This document shows positions 49,858 to 58,286 of a stretch of DNA of 64,000 nt, in pieces. A program made the translations under genes and the position numbers. Origin of the DNA: Microcella sp. (GTDB taxonomy: Bacteria > Actinomycetota > Actinomycetes > Actinomycetales > Microbacteriaceae); the NCBI RefSeq assembly GCF_025808395.1, contig NZ_CP075524.1, forward strand, positions 1,178,001 to 1,242,000. The letters are read 5' to 3'. Numbering within the stretch: the first letter of the stretch is position 1; each line of letters starts with the position of its first letter. The notes under the pieces were generated by a model that was not told where the DNA came from, did no database searches, and saw only the letters and a program-made list of their open reading frames with translations.

Positions 49858-50829
49858 TTAGTACGGGCGCGTCGGCAGCAGCTCGATGGCGTCTTCCTGC
49901 GTGAAGGCGCCGTCGGGAACGATGATCGACTTCTCGACGCTCTCGCCCGCGAGCACTGCCTTGACAACCTCAGCCACCTTCTCGCCGAGGATCGGGTTGC
50001 ACTCGACGATGAAGTTGAACTCACCGTTGGCGAGGGCCTGCATGCCGTCGCGCACAGCGTCGATCGTCACGATCTTGATGTCGACGCCCGGTTCGAGACC
50101 GGCCGCCTTGATCGCGTCGAGGGCACCGAGGCCCATGTCGTCGTTGTGGGCGAACAGCAGGTCGATGTCGCTTCCGTACTTCTGCAGGAAGCCTTCCATC
50201 ACGGTCTTGCCGTCGGCCCGCGTGAAGTTGCCCGTCTGCGAGTCGAGAATGGTGATGTTCGACCCGGCGATCGCGTCAGCGAAGCCCGTGGCACGGTCGA
50301 GCGCAGCCGACGAACCGGTCGTGCCTTCCAGAATCACCAGGTTCGCGCCTTCGTCGCCGAAGTTCTCGACCACCCATTCGCCGGCCGTGCGGCCCTCTTG
50401 CTCGAAGTCGAGCCCGATCCAGCTCGCGTAGAGGTCTTCACTCGCCGACACGGTGCGGTCTTCGAGGATGACCGGGATGCCCGCATCTTTCGCTTCGTTG
50501 AGCACGTCGTCCCACCCATCGACCACGATGGGCGCGATCACGATCGCGTCGACTCCCTGGTTGATGAAGCTGCGCACCGCGGCGATCTGCGCCTCGGGCT
50601 TGTTGTCGGCCGCGTTGAAGACGAGGTTGAAGCCGTTCTCTTCTGAGAACGCAGCCTTCATCGACTCGGTGTTGGCCGAGCGCCAGCCGCTCTCTGAGCC
50701 GGTCTGCGCGAAGCCGACGGTGATGAGGTCGTCGCCTCCGGTCGCTTCAGTGCCGGGGTTGCTGGCGCAGCCCGCGAGTGCGAGCGACGCCATGCTGATG
50801 ACGGCGAGGCCGCCGAGGAATTTCTTCAT
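49858..50829 (-). CDS. ytfQ: Sugar ABC transporter substrate-binding lipoprotein, YtfQ-like
   Basis: 323 residues from the ATG at 50829, with a strong AAGGAGG site. Lipobox 'LALAGC' puts the lipidated residue at Cys21. The mature domain has 'VGFAQTGSESGWRSANTESM', 'VRSFINQGVDAIVIAPIVVDGWD', 'GIPVILEDRTV' and 'LLFAHNDDMGLGALDAIKAAG', which matches E. coli YtfQ, a galactofuranose-binding protein. By family knowledge the cargo is galactofuranose or a related furanose sugar. It heads the importer operon. Confidence 0.95.
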   Translation of the reverse strand: MKKFLGGLAVISMASLALAGCASNPGTEATGGDDLITVGFAQTGSESGWRSANTESMKAAFSEENGFNLVFNAADNKPEAQIAAVRSFINQGVDAIVIAPIVVDGWDDVLNEAKDAGIPVILEDRTVSASEDLYASWIGLDFEQEGRTAGEWVVENFGDEGANLVILEGTTGSSAALDRATGFADAIAGSNITILDSQTGNFTRADGKTVMEGFLQKYGSDIDLLFAHNDDMGLGALDAIKAAGLEPGVDIKIVTIDAVRDGMQALANGEFNFIVECNPILGEKVAEVVKAVLAGESVEKSIIVPDGAFTQEDAIELLPTRPY

Positions 50830-51044
50830 AACCAAAACCTCCTTGTTCTGGCCCGGCGACGCCGGGTGCGTGGTGTTCGGGATTCCAACGCCACAATGAC
50901 AACAGTGACATCACGGTGAATGTTAGCCTTCACATTCCCGAATCGCGCAACGAAAGTTAGGTCACGTTTTGGTAACGACGGGGGCTGCGCGCCGACTGCG
51001 CACGCTCATTTCCGCTTTTTTACAGGGTTCTGAGAGGCACGAAT

Positions 51045-51062
51045 GGTGAGAGCGCTCTTACC
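51045..51062. promoter_or_regulatory. LacI-type operator upstream of the sugar importer
   Basis: GGTGAGAGCGCTCTTACC is an 18-bp palindrome with one mismatch and a central CG-type core, the form expected for LacI-family regulators. It lies 216 bp upstream of the ytfQ-like start. The gap 50830-51128 (299 bp) also holds a GTGAA-N8-TTCAC inverted repeat at 50916-50933; nothing else coding was seen. Confidence 0.75.
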
Positions 51063-51128
51063 GATCGCTGTCTCGCGTTAGACACAATCGCGCCGATTGT
51101 GAGGGATCACATTCGGCATCACGAGGGG

Positions 51129-51647
51129 TCATCGAGTGCTGAGCTCGGCGATCGTGCGCAGGTTGCGGGCCGTGGCGACGACCCCCAGCGTGCGCACGAG
51201 CTGGTCGGTCTTCAGCGTCGCCTGACTCGTGCCGCGGTCGAAGCGCACGTGCAGGTCGTCGCCGACCACGCGCCACTCGTCCCCGCCGCGCTCGACGGCG
51301 TCGGCAGCCGCCACTGCCGTAGCGGCCGGCGTGGCCGAGAGAAAGTACACATACGAGTGGGCGGGGTTCTCGACCTCGAACGGATGCTCTCGCAGGGCAT
51401 CCTGCAGCTGCCCCGTCGTGCGATGCAGCACCTCGCGATCGAAGCCGAACCGATCGCGCACGGCGGCACGCAGCACCTCGGCGAACGCGACCGGATCGCC
51501 CGGAGGGCTCGCGATGAGGTTGCCCGACGCGATGTAGGTCTGCATCTCGGTCGCGCCGAGCTCAGCAGCGAGGGCGCGCAGCTCGGCCATCGGCAGCTTC
51601 GCCGTGCCGCCGACGTTGACGGCTCGAAAGAGAAAGACGTGGCTCAC
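51129..51647 (-). CDS. DUF1697 family protein
   Basis: 172 residues from the GTG at 51647. Family features: 'FLFRAVNVGGTAKLPMAELRALAAELGATEMQTYIASGNLIA' region at the start and 'YVYFLSATPAATAVAAADAV' in the second half. It is a ferredoxin-like alpha/beta protein of unknown function. It overlaps the DUF1905 gene by 4 bp (GTGA) and is the last gene of a four- or five-gene minus-strand run that begins with the YidC paralogue. Confidence 0.92.
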   Translation of the reverse strand: MSHVFLFRAVNVGGTAKLPMAELRALAAELGATEMQTYIASGNLIASPPGDPVAFAEVLRAAVRDRFGFDREVLHRTTGQLQDALREHPFEVENPAHSYVYFLSATPAATAVAAADAVERGGDEWRVVGDDLHVRFDRGTSQATLKTDQLVRTLGVVATARNLRTIAELSTR

Positions 51648-51991
51648 GGCAGGTCGACCAGCGCCAGCCGCACCACAACCGCGTCACCGGGCGCGATCGC
51701 CTCGGCGACTCGCACCGCCTTCTTCACCGGCAGCAGGTAGGCCTGCCGCTTCGAGTCAGGAAACACGCTCGTCGCCCACTCGCTGCCCCCGATGCGCACG
51801 CGCACCCGCACACTGCCGAAGCCGCGTTCGAAGCCCTCCATGCGTGCGGCGATCTCGTCGCTGACGTCGACCGGCACGGTCACGAAGAACCACGACGCCT
51901 TCGACGACCACTCCCACAATTCGGCAGAGAAGTCGAAGCTCGGGGATGCTCGCACGAGGTCAGTCTGCCGCACAGGTGCGACACGGCGCAT
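51644..51991 (-). CDS. DUF1905 family protein
   Basis: 115 residues from the ATG at 51991, which overlaps the YidC-like stop (TGATG coupling); a GTG at 51955 would give 103. The core 'FDFSAELWEWSSKASWFFVTVPVDVSDEI' followed by 'GFGSVRVRVRIGGSEWATSVFP' and 'AYLLPVKKAVRVAEAIAPGD' matches the double-psi-barrel-like DUF1905 family. Some members occur next to YdeI-type proteins. The function is unknown. Confidence 0.88.
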   Translation of the reverse strand: MRRVAPVRQTDLVRASPSFDFSAELWEWSSKASWFFVTVPVDVSDEIAARMEGFERGFGSVRVRVRIGGSEWATSVFPDSKRQAYLLPVKKAVRVAEAIAPGDAVVVRLALVDLP

Positions 51992-52749
51992 CAGGCGAGC
52001 GTGGGCCGCCACTCCCCCTCGCTCCACAGCTTCCGGCGCAGCACGGGCCGCTCGATCGCGCTCCACAGACTGCTGATGGCCAGGTAGATCGCGGCGCCGA
52101 AGGGCACGAGCAGCGCGGGAATGATCGCGACGAAGGGCAGCACGCCGAGCATCGGCAGAGCGGCCGCGGGCAGCTCGGGGGCGGGCATGCCATGCTGCAG
52201 CATCCGCGTCGCACGGCGCAGCAGCAGCCCCGCGATCACGAGCGCCAGCACGACGACCGCCGAGAGCACGAATGCCCCGACCGCGCCGCCGAGCACTGCC
52301 GCCCCGAGCGCATCGCCGAACCCGACGCCGAGCACGTGCTCTGCTCGCAGCGGGTTCACCTCGCCGGCGATCGCCGGGCTCGCGAGCACGAGGTAGAGCA
52401 GCGACACGATCGGAGCCTGCGCGAGCATGGTGCCCATGCCGGCGACGGGCGAGACGCCGGCGTCGCGGTAGAGCTGCAGTGTGCGGCGCTGCAGCTCGTC
52501 GGGCTTGCGCTTCCACCTCGTGCGCAGCTCGGCCATATGCGGGGCGAGGCGACGGCGTGCGCCCTCAGCGCGCACGATGCGAACGTCGAGCGGAATCAGC
52601 AGTGCCCGCACGATGAGCGTGATGAGCACGACGGCGAGCGTGGCGGCAGCGCCACCCGCGAGCGGTTCGAGCAGGTCGATCAGGTGGTGCAGGCCGGCTG
52701 CGCCGAGCTGCACGAGGGGGCCGACGAGGGGCCAGGTGGTGAGATCCAT
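51991..52749 (-). CDS. YidC/Oxa1-family membrane insertase paralogue
   Basis: 252 residues. Five or so hydrophobic segments, with the family core 'LITLIVRALLIPLDVRIVRA' (Arg in the hydrophilic groove helix), 'LAPHMAELRTRWKRKPDELQRRTLQLYRDAGVSPVAG' as the cytosolic loop and 'LPFVAIIPALLVPFGAAIYLAISSLWS' as TM5. It is short and lacks the Lys/Arg-rich tail of the main YidC; no rnpA/rpmH neighbours are present. It is therefore an accessory copy. Confidence 0.9.
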   Translation of the reverse strand: MDLTTWPLVGPLVQLGAAGLHHLIDLLEPLAGGAAATLAVVLITLIVRALLIPLDVRIVRAEGARRRLAPHMAELRTRWKRKPDELQRRTLQLYRDAGVSPVAGMGTMLAQAPIVSLLYLVLASPAIAGEVNPLRAEHVLGVGFGDALGAAVLGGAVGAFVLSAVVVLALVIAGLLLRRATRMLQHGMPAPELPAAALPMLGVLPFVAIIPALLVPFGAAIYLAISSLWSAIERPVLRRKLWSEGEWRPTLA

Positions 52750-52856
52750 GACGGTACTCCAGAGGGTCGAAGGGATGCGGGGCGTCTGGCCGCCGCACCC
52801 GACGACCCGGCATCACCGGGGTCTGGAGCGTTCTCGAATCGCGCTGAGCAGCGCGG

Positions 52857-53159
52857 TCAGGCGGCCGGGGCCGCCGCGCCGGGAGCCCGAGACAGGGGCC
52901 GACCGGCTGTGAGGGGGTGCGAAGGCTCGGCCTGGCGCGCGAGCGACTCGCGATGCGCTCGGGCTCGACTGCCCACCGCGAGTTCGACGTGGGCGAGCGG
53001 GCGCACGGCGTTGCGTGCCACGAGTGCGAGACCCACGACGAGCAGCACGCTCGCTGCCAGCACTGCGGCGGTCGCGAGCGGTGACGGCTGCCCGAGCGCG
53101 AGGGCGACGATGAGCGCGGCGCCGCCCGACAGGGCGAAGTGGCGCAGACGCTCGGTCAT
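52857..53159 (-). CDS. DUF6412 domain-containing small membrane protein
   Basis: 100 residues from the ATG at 53159. Two hydrophobic helices ('ALSGGAALIVALALGQPS' and 'ATAAVLAASVLLVVGLALVARNAVRPL') precede a Pro/Ala-rich cytosolic tail. It is found with the YidC paralogue in related genomes and lies 107 bp upstream of it here, so it may assist the insertase. The start codon is not supported by a clear ribosome-binding site. Confidence 0.78.
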   Translation of the reverse strand: MTERLRHFALSGGAALIVALALGQPSPLATAAVLAASVLLVVGLALVARNAVRPLAHVELAVGSRARAHRESLARQAEPSHPLTAGRPLSRAPGAAAPAA

Positions 53160-53289
53160 GGGGTCATCGTACTGCGACCAGCCGAGAGCGTTCGACGAAT
53201 GTTCTGAATCGGCGTCATAGTTGCGCCCGAACGTGGTCTCTCCAGTGAAGGGCAACGGCGATTCGCGCCACCCAGACAGGAGGAAGGGC

Positions 53290-53532
53290 ATGAAGACAGA
53301 GAGTGCACCTCACGCAGCACCGTCGGCCGCGGCGACCGGCGCAGCCATCATCAGCCTCATGGCCTGCGCCGCGATCGTCAGCCTGGCCCTCTTCGGAGTG
53401 TTCACCCACCCGATTCTCGCGAGCGCGGCGATCACCGCCGTGCTGTCGCTCGCGCTGGCGTCGATAGCGCTGCACCGGCTGGCGGCGCGCCCGCAGTACC
53501 GGCGCAGCACTACGCCGGCTTCGGAGGCATGA
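53290..53532 (+). CDS. Small two-TM membrane protein
   Basis: 80 residues from the ATG at 53290, preceded by AGGAGG. Two helices ('AIISLMACAAIVSLALFGVF' and 'ILASAAITAVLSLALASIALHRLA') and a basic tail. No family recognised. It is divergent from the DUF6412 gene and is followed by a 15-bp stem hairpin. Confidence 0.75.
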   Translation: MKTESAPHAAPSAAATGAAIISLMACAAIVSLALFGVFTHPILASAAITAVLSLALASIALHRLAARPQYRRSTTPASEA

Positions 53533-53535
53533 GCT

Positions 53536-53572
53536 CGCGCAGCCGAGCCGCGGGGGGCGGCTCGGCTGCGCG
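53536..53572. terminator. 15-bp stem hairpin
   Basis: CGCGCAGCCGAGCCG (53536-53550) pairs perfectly with CGGCTCGGCTGCGCG (53558-53572) around a 7-nt G-rich loop. It lies between two plus-strand genes and ends 2 bp before the next ATG, where a ribosome-binding site would be expected. Confidence 0.8.
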
Positions 53573-53574
53573 TC

Positions 53575-54234
53575 ATGCGATGCTTGATTGTGCATCCAGC
53601 CCTGGCCGACCCGAAGATCAACGCCCCGCGGTGGCCGTGGTTGCGGCTGCTCGCCGTGGCCGGCATCGCGTGGGCCGCAGTCTCGATGATCGGCCGCATC
53701 GGCAGATCGTTGAGCGAGGCGAGTCTCGAGCTCGTGCTCTACTCGGTCTTGACGGGCATCGTCGTCGTGCTGGTCGTGGTGGTCGTGGCGACGGGGCTCG
53801 CGGTGCGCCGCCTGCGCGCCCTCGAGGCGCAGGTGCCGCCGGCTGGAGAGCACCGCGTGCTGTTTCCGACGTTCGGCTTCGGCGCCACCGGAGTGCGGAT
53901 TCTCGTCATCAGCGGCATGGACGCCTCAGCGCGAGGCCTGTGGGGCTGGAAGCTCGTCGAGGTGACCGCCGACGGGGTGCGCGTGCACGGGCATCCTGAT
54001 CGCCCCGAGTTGACGCGCACGTACGCCGCATCGAGCATCGTGGATGCTGCTGCCGGCGCGATCACGGATGGCATGCTGCGCATACCTACGCTCAACCTCG
54101 CGATCGAGCACCCCACCGGCACGGTCGGGCTGCCCCTCGGGCTCATGCGGCACCCGCTCGCGGTCATGGGCGCAGACGAGCGCGCTACGACCGTGGCTCA
54201 GGTGCGCAGGCTGCTCGGGGTGCCGCGAAGCTGA
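53575..54234 (+). CDS. Membrane protein with C-terminal soluble domain, unknown function
   Basis: 219 residues. Two hydrophobic segments ('LRLLAVAGIAWAAVSMIG' and 'LVLYSVLTGIVVVLVVVVVATGLAV') are followed by a beta-rich domain of about 140 residues ('FGATGVRILVISGMDASARGLWGWKLVEV') that looks PH-like. The hairpin at 53536-53572 ends next to the ATG, so the true start may be the GTG at 53590 or translation may be structure-controlled. No family is recognised. Confidence 0.75.
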   Translation: MRCLIVHPALADPKINAPRWPWLRLLAVAGIAWAAVSMIGRIGRSLSEASLELVLYSVLTGIVVVLVVVVVATGLAVRRLRALEAQVPPAGEHRVLFPTFGFGATGVRILVISGMDASARGLWGWKLVEVTADGVRVHGHPDRPELTRTYAASSIVDAAAGAITDGMLRIPTLNLAIEHPTGTVGLPLGLMRHPLAVMGADERATTVAQVRRLLGVPRS

Positions 54235-54325
54235 GTCAGGCCACCCGGCGACGCACGACGACGACTGCCGCGTCGAGCGCGAGCAGCAGGACCAGGTCAC
54301 GCGAGAGCGGGATGCTCGCGCGGCG

Positions 54326-55381
54326 TCAGTCGCCCGCGCCGGTGCGACGTGCTTGCAACGCGGCGTGTGCTTCGACAGCGCCGCGCGTCGGCGCGAGGGC
54401 GAGCAGACCGCGGTAGAGGGTGTCGAGCGTGTCGAGGTCGGTCACACCACTACGGGCGCGATCGCAGTGCACCGATTGGATGGCGGCTTCGAGCTGAAAC
54501 CTCCCGAGCGGCCGGCCGAGTCGGCGCGCGCGGTGCAGCAGCGCTTCGCCTTCGGCGATGAGTTCGGCATCCCACAGCGATACGTCTTGCTCGTCGAGCG
54601 GTGGCCAGGGGTCGCCGACTCGCGCGGGAGCGCGCGACTGCGCGAGCGTGATGAGCGCGGCGAGCCCCCACGCCTCGGGCTCGTCGTCGAGCAGCGCCGC
54701 AGTGAGCACGGCGAGCCAGCGCGCCTCATCGGCGAGCGACTCGCGATAGTGCTCGCCCTGCTGCAGCCACTCGATCGCGTATGCGCCGTAGATCGCTTCG
54801 AGCACGGCGGGGAGGCGGGCCGGCATGTCGGCCCGCGACGGCACCGCGAAGGGAATGCCGGTGACGCCGATGCGCTTCTTCGCCCGCACGAGGCGCTGCG
54901 CCATCGCCGCCGGCTCGACGTCGAATGCCTTCGCGATGCGGGCGGCGTCGAGCCCGAGCACCACCTGCAGCATGAGCGGCGTGCGAATGGAGGCATCGAT
55001 CGCGGGGTGGGCGCAGACGAAGAGCAGTTCGAGGCGCTTATCGGGGATGCCCTCCGCACGCTCGATCAGTGCATCGACGTCGAGCCCTGCAGCGGGCAGG
55101 TGGTCGGCCGCCTCGATCGGCGTCGAGGTGCGCCGCGCGGCACTGCCGAGCAGGTCGCGCAGGCGGTTGCGAGCCACGGTGAGCAGCCACCCTTCCGGAT
55201 TGTCGGGAACCCCCGACTCGGGCCATGCGCGCAGTGCGCGTTCGAGGGCGTCGGCGAGAGCATCCTGAGCCAAATGAAGATCGTGCGTCGAACTGGCGAC
55301 GATCGCGAGCAAGCGGCCGTACGACTCCCGCGCGGCGCGGGCGGCGGCGAGCGCCGCGCGAGAATCGTCGGCTGCGGGCAT
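54326..55381 (-). CDS. RNA polymerase sigma factor, ECF42-like with C-terminal extension
   Basis: 351 residues from the ATG at 55381. Sigma region 2 is 'SSTHDLHLAQDALADALERA' followed by 'GVPDNPEGWLLTVARNRLRDLL'. Region 4 is 'LDAARIAKAFDVEPAAMAQRLVRAKKRI'. A C-terminal domain of about 170 residues (DUF6596/SnoaL-free type) is characteristic of ECF42 factors, which lack an anti-sigma factor and are encoded with a DGPF/YCII protein. That partner is directly upstream and overlaps by 1 bp (TGATG). Confidence 0.93.
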   Translation of the reverse strand: MPAADDSRAALAAARAARESYGRLLAIVASSTHDLHLAQDALADALERALRAWPESGVPDNPEGWLLTVARNRLRDLLGSAARRTSTPIEAADHLPAAGLDVDALIERAEGIPDKRLELLFVCAHPAIDASIRTPLMLQVVLGLDAARIAKAFDVEPAAMAQRLVRAKKRIGVTGIPFAVPSRADMPARLPAVLEAIYGAYAIEWLQQGEHYRESLADEARWLAVLTAALLDDEPEAWGLAALITLAQSRAPARVGDPWPPLDEQDVSLWDAELIAEGEALLHRARRLGRPLGRFQLEAAIQSVHCDRARSGVTDLDTLDTLYRGLLALAPTRGAVEAHAALQARRTGAGD

Positions 55382-55764
55382 CAGTGGTGGTCGTAGGTCG
55401 TCCAGGCGCCGTCGACGAATCGGGTGGCGCCAGGGCGAATCTCGACGTGACCGTATTCGGCAGAAGGCGACTTGGCCCCCCACGCAATCGCGGCGTCTAG
55501 GTCGGCGACGTCGATGACGACCGTGCCGCCGAGCTGCTCGCGCGAGTCGGCGAATGGGCCGTCTTGCACGACGAGCTCTCCCGAGGCGCGAGTGATCGTC
55601 GTGGTCGCGCTGCTCGGCTGCAGCACTTCGGCACTCAGCAGCACGCCAGCGGCGTCGAGCGCCTTCGCGTATGCGTCGAAGGCGCGCATGCCCTCGGCGA
55701 GCGCCTCGGGGCCCAGGTCGGCGGCCGACATCTCGGGGTAGTGCAGCAGCAGGGTGTAGCGCAT
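55381..55764 (-). CDS. YCII/DGPF-domain protein
   Basis: 127 residues. 'MRYTLLLHYPE' at the start and 'VVQDGPFADSREQLGGTVVID' (DGPF motif) place it in the YciI-like family found beside ECF42 sigma factors. The role of these proteins in sigma control is only partly understood. The downstream sigma gene starts on its stop codon. The 359-bp gap upstream of it (55765-56123) holds the repeats described below and no gene I can support. Confidence 0.93.
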   Translation of the reverse strand: MRYTLLLHYPEMSAADLGPEALAEGMRAFDAYAKALDAAGVLLSAEVLQPSSATTTITRASGELVVQDGPFADSREQLGGTVVIDVADLDAAIAWGAKSPSAEYGHVEIRPGATRFVDGAWTTYDHH

Positions 55765-55891
55765 GAGTTCATTCCCTTCGCGGACCGTCTGTCGATCCTG
55801 TCAAAGGGATGACGATTGAGGGAGGTCGGAATCGACACTGGAGCATGGCGCTGTGGCGGGCGCTGGGAGTTCGTGCACGAGTCGGGTCTAT

Positions 55892-55939
55892 CGGTCAGTT
55901 GTTGCGGCAGTGTGCGCGGAGTGCCGCAACGAGTGACCG
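55892..55939. repeat. Long imperfect palindrome
   Basis: CGGTCAgttGTTGCGGCA (55892-55909) is mirrored by TGCCGCAACgagTGACCG (55922-55939) around 12 nt. The stem has 15 of 18 paired positions with one 3-nt internal loop. It lies between the divergent YCII and NERD-helicase genes. Confidence 0.75.
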
Positions 55940-55951
55940 ATCGACGTTTGC

Positions 55952-56018
55952 TGTGCACGTCGGCCTGCTGTGCGCGTGGGATTCTGTGCACGTTGGCGTG
56001 TTGTGCACGTCGCCTTGC
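55952..56018. repeat. Four 16-17-bp tandem units starting TGTGCACGT
   Basis: TGTGCACGT occurs at 55952, 55985 and 56002, with TGTGCGCGT at 55969, giving a period of 17, 16 and 17 bp. The units sit just downstream of the palindrome and about 105 bp before the NERD-helicase start. They are too short and lack unique spacers, so this is not CRISPR. Confidence 0.75.
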
Positions 56019-56123
56019 CGGCCCCGTGCAGGTGCCCCCGGTCAGGGGGTGTCGCGCGCGCCGACCGCCCGACAGACTGGAGGGAGGCTCGACTTCTCTG
56101 CGGGCCGCAGCCGGGGGGGCGGC

Positions 56124-58220
56124 ATGAGCGAGGCGGGCAGGTCGGCGGGCGTCGAAGCCGCGCGCCTTGTCGCGCTCGCTGACGCCTTCGACGAGCGGGC
56201 CGCTCTTGCGCGAGCTGAAGCCGAACGCTGGATGATCGGCCACCGCACCGAGCGACAAGTGGCCGGCACGCTCGCACCGCTGACCGCGTGCGGCTACACC
56301 TTCTTGCACGACCGCGGCTGGCCCGGCGCCAAGCGCGGCAGCCGCGCCCAGATCGACCACGTGCTCGTCGGACCGGGGGGCGTCTTCGTCGTCGACACGA
56401 AGGGCTGGCGCGACGTGACCGTGTCGGGAGGCCGCATCTTCCGCGGGCAGGCCGACGTCACCGACGACCTCGCCGGGCTCGCCGACGTGGGCGTGAGCAC
56501 CGAGGCGGCGCTCGTCGAGCTGGGGCTCGCTCCGGGTGAGGTGCGCGTGGTCGTGGTGCTCGCGGGATCCGCCATGGACCCGGTGCCGCTCGCGAGCCTG
56601 GGCGGCCTGGTGGTGGTCGGCGAGCGGAGGGCATCCGCGTTCATCAACGGGTTCGGCCGGCGCCTGACCGATCGCCAGCTCGGGGTCGTGCTGGGGGCCG
56701 TCAACACGCACTTTCCGGTGCTCGGCGACGAGCCGGCGCCGCTCGATCTGAGTGTTCCCGAGCCGGTGCTCGACGAGCCCGCGCTGCTGACCGTCGACGA
56801 GGTGGCCGACACGTTTTTGGCCGGGATGCTCGCCGCCCCGATCGAGGAATGGATGGCGTTTCTGCACCCCGAGCAGGCGAAGCTCGTGCGGCGCAGCTTT
56901 TCGGGCCCGGCGCGCATTCGTGGTGCGGCGGGCACCGGCAAGACGGTCGTCGGGCTGCATCGGGCGGCGTACCTGGCGCGAGCATCCACGGGGCGCATCA
57001 TCGTGACGACCTTCGTGAAGACGCTGCCGGCGGTGCTCGGCACGCTGCTGCACCGGCTCGCGCCCGAGACGGTCGACCGCGTCGAATTCACGGGCGTGCA
57101 CGCGTTCGCGATGCGGGTGCTGCGCGAGCGCGGGCAGCGAGTGTCGCTCGATCTTGGGCAGGCGACGCAGGCGTTCAACGTTGCGTGGGGCACGGTTGGG
57201 CGGCGCGGGCCGTTGTTTGCGATCGACCAGAACCACCAGTACTGGCGCGACGAGATCGCGAAGGTCATCAAGGGCCGCGGGCTGACGACGTTCGAGCAGT
57301 ACGCCGACCTGCCGCGCGCCGGTCGTCGTCGCCCGCTGCGGGTCGAGCAGCGGCGGGCCGTGTGGGAGCTGTTTCAGGCCTACGAGGCGGCGCTGCGCGA
57401 GCGCGGGCTCGTCGACTTCGAAGACCTGGTGCTGCGCGCCGAAGCCTCGCTGCGCCAGACCCCGATGACCGGTGTCGACCACGTCATCATCGACGAGGCG
57501 CAAGACCTCTCGTGCGCGATGCTGCGCATGCTGCACGCGATCGTCGGCGACCGCCCCGACGGCCTGACGCTCATCGGCGACGGCCAGCAGACCATCTATC
57601 CGGGCGGCTACTCGCTCGCCGAGGCGGGCATCTCGGTCGCCGGCCGCGGAGTCGTGCTCTCGACCAACTACCGCAACACCCGCGAGATCGCGGCCTTCGC
57701 TTCTTCTGTGGTTGAGGGCGACGAGTTCGTCGACATCGAGGGTGGTCCGGGACGGGCGGATGCTGCGCTCGACGTTCCGCGAACGGGGCCGTCGCCCGTG
57801 CTCGCGTCGTTCTCGTCTGTGGCATCGCACGACGTGGCGCTCGTGTCGCAGGTGCGCTCGCTGGTCGCGTCAGGCATCGACCCCGGCGACATCGGCGTGC
57901 TGACGGCGACGAATCGGGATGCTCTCGCCATGGTCACCGCGCTGCGCGCCGCCGGGTTCGACGTGATCGAGCTCGAGAGCTATGCGGGCCTCAGCGCCCC
58001 GTCGATCAAAGTCGGAACGATCAAGCGCGCCAAAGGCCTCGAGTTCAAGCAGGTGCTACTGGCGCGGGTCGATGGGTCGCTGCTCTCCCCTGCCGCCTCG
58101 GGCCTCGACGAGGGCGCGCTCGAACGCCGCGAGATCGAGCGACGAGAGTTGTACGTCGGCATGACCCGCGCACGCGATGGGTTGTGGGTTGGGTCGATTC
58201 AATTCGCGGGGTCAAAGTGA
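56124..58220 (+). CDS. NERD-domain nuclease fused to UvrD-like SF1 helicase
   Basis: 698 residues from the ATG at 56124. The N-terminal NERD (nuclease-related) domain has Glu43, Asp78 in 'RAQIDHVLVGPGG' and Asp91-x-Lys93 in 'FVVDTKGW', the PD-(D/E)XK-like triad. The SF1 helicase core follows: Walker A 'GAAGTGKT' with Lys273, Walker B 'HVIIDEAQDLS' with Asp457-Glu458, 'LIGDGQQTIYPGGYSL', 'STNYRNTREI', and a C-terminal 'YVGMTRARDGLWV'. It is probably a DNA-processing enzyme. The start of the STAND gene is 66 bp downstream on the same strand. GC is like the host. Confidence 0.94.
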   Translation: MSEAGRSAGVEAARLVALADAFDERAALARAEAERWMIGHRTERQVAGTLAPLTACGYTFLHDRGWPGAKRGSRAQIDHVLVGPGGVFVVDTKGWRDVTVSGGRIFRGQADVTDDLAGLADVGVSTEAALVELGLAPGEVRVVVVLAGSAMDPVPLASLGGLVVVGERRASAFINGFGRRLTDRQLGVVLGAVNTHFPVLGDEPAPLDLSVPEPVLDEPALLTVDEVADTFLAGMLAAPIEEWMAFLHPEQAKLVRRSFSGPARIRGAAGTGKTVVGLHRAAYLARASTGRIIVTTFVKTLPAVLGTLLHRLAPETVDRVEFTGVHAFAMRVLRERGQRVSLDLGQATQAFNVAWGTVGRRGPLFAIDQNHQYWRDEIAKVIKGRGLTTFEQYADLPRAGRRRPLRVEQRRAVWELFQAYEAALRERGLVDFEDLVLRAEASLRQTPMTGVDHVIIDEAQDLSCAMLRMLHAIVGDRPDGLTLIGDGQQTIYPGGYSLAEAGISVAGRGVVLSTNYRNTREIAAFASSVVEGDEFVDIEGGPGRADAALDVPRTGPSPVLASFSSVASHDVALVSQVRSLVASGIDPGDIGVLTATNRDALAMVTALRAAGFDVIELESYAGLSAPSIKVGTIKRAKGLEFKQVLLARVDGSLLSPAASGLDEGALERREIERRELYVGMTRARDGLWVGSIQFAGSK

Positions 58221-58286
58221 CCGACCCCGTCGTGCGCAACGGAGGCACAATTGAGGGGAATAGCCACGCGGGAAGGAACGTCAGCA

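Noticed and set aside
55952..56018. CRISPR array
   Set aside because: The units are 16-17 bp head to tail with no unique spacers and there are no cas genes.
56124..58220. AddAB/RecBCD-type nuclease-helicase
   Set aside because: The nuclease is at the N terminus with NERD motifs, there is no partner subunit gene, and the size is much smaller.
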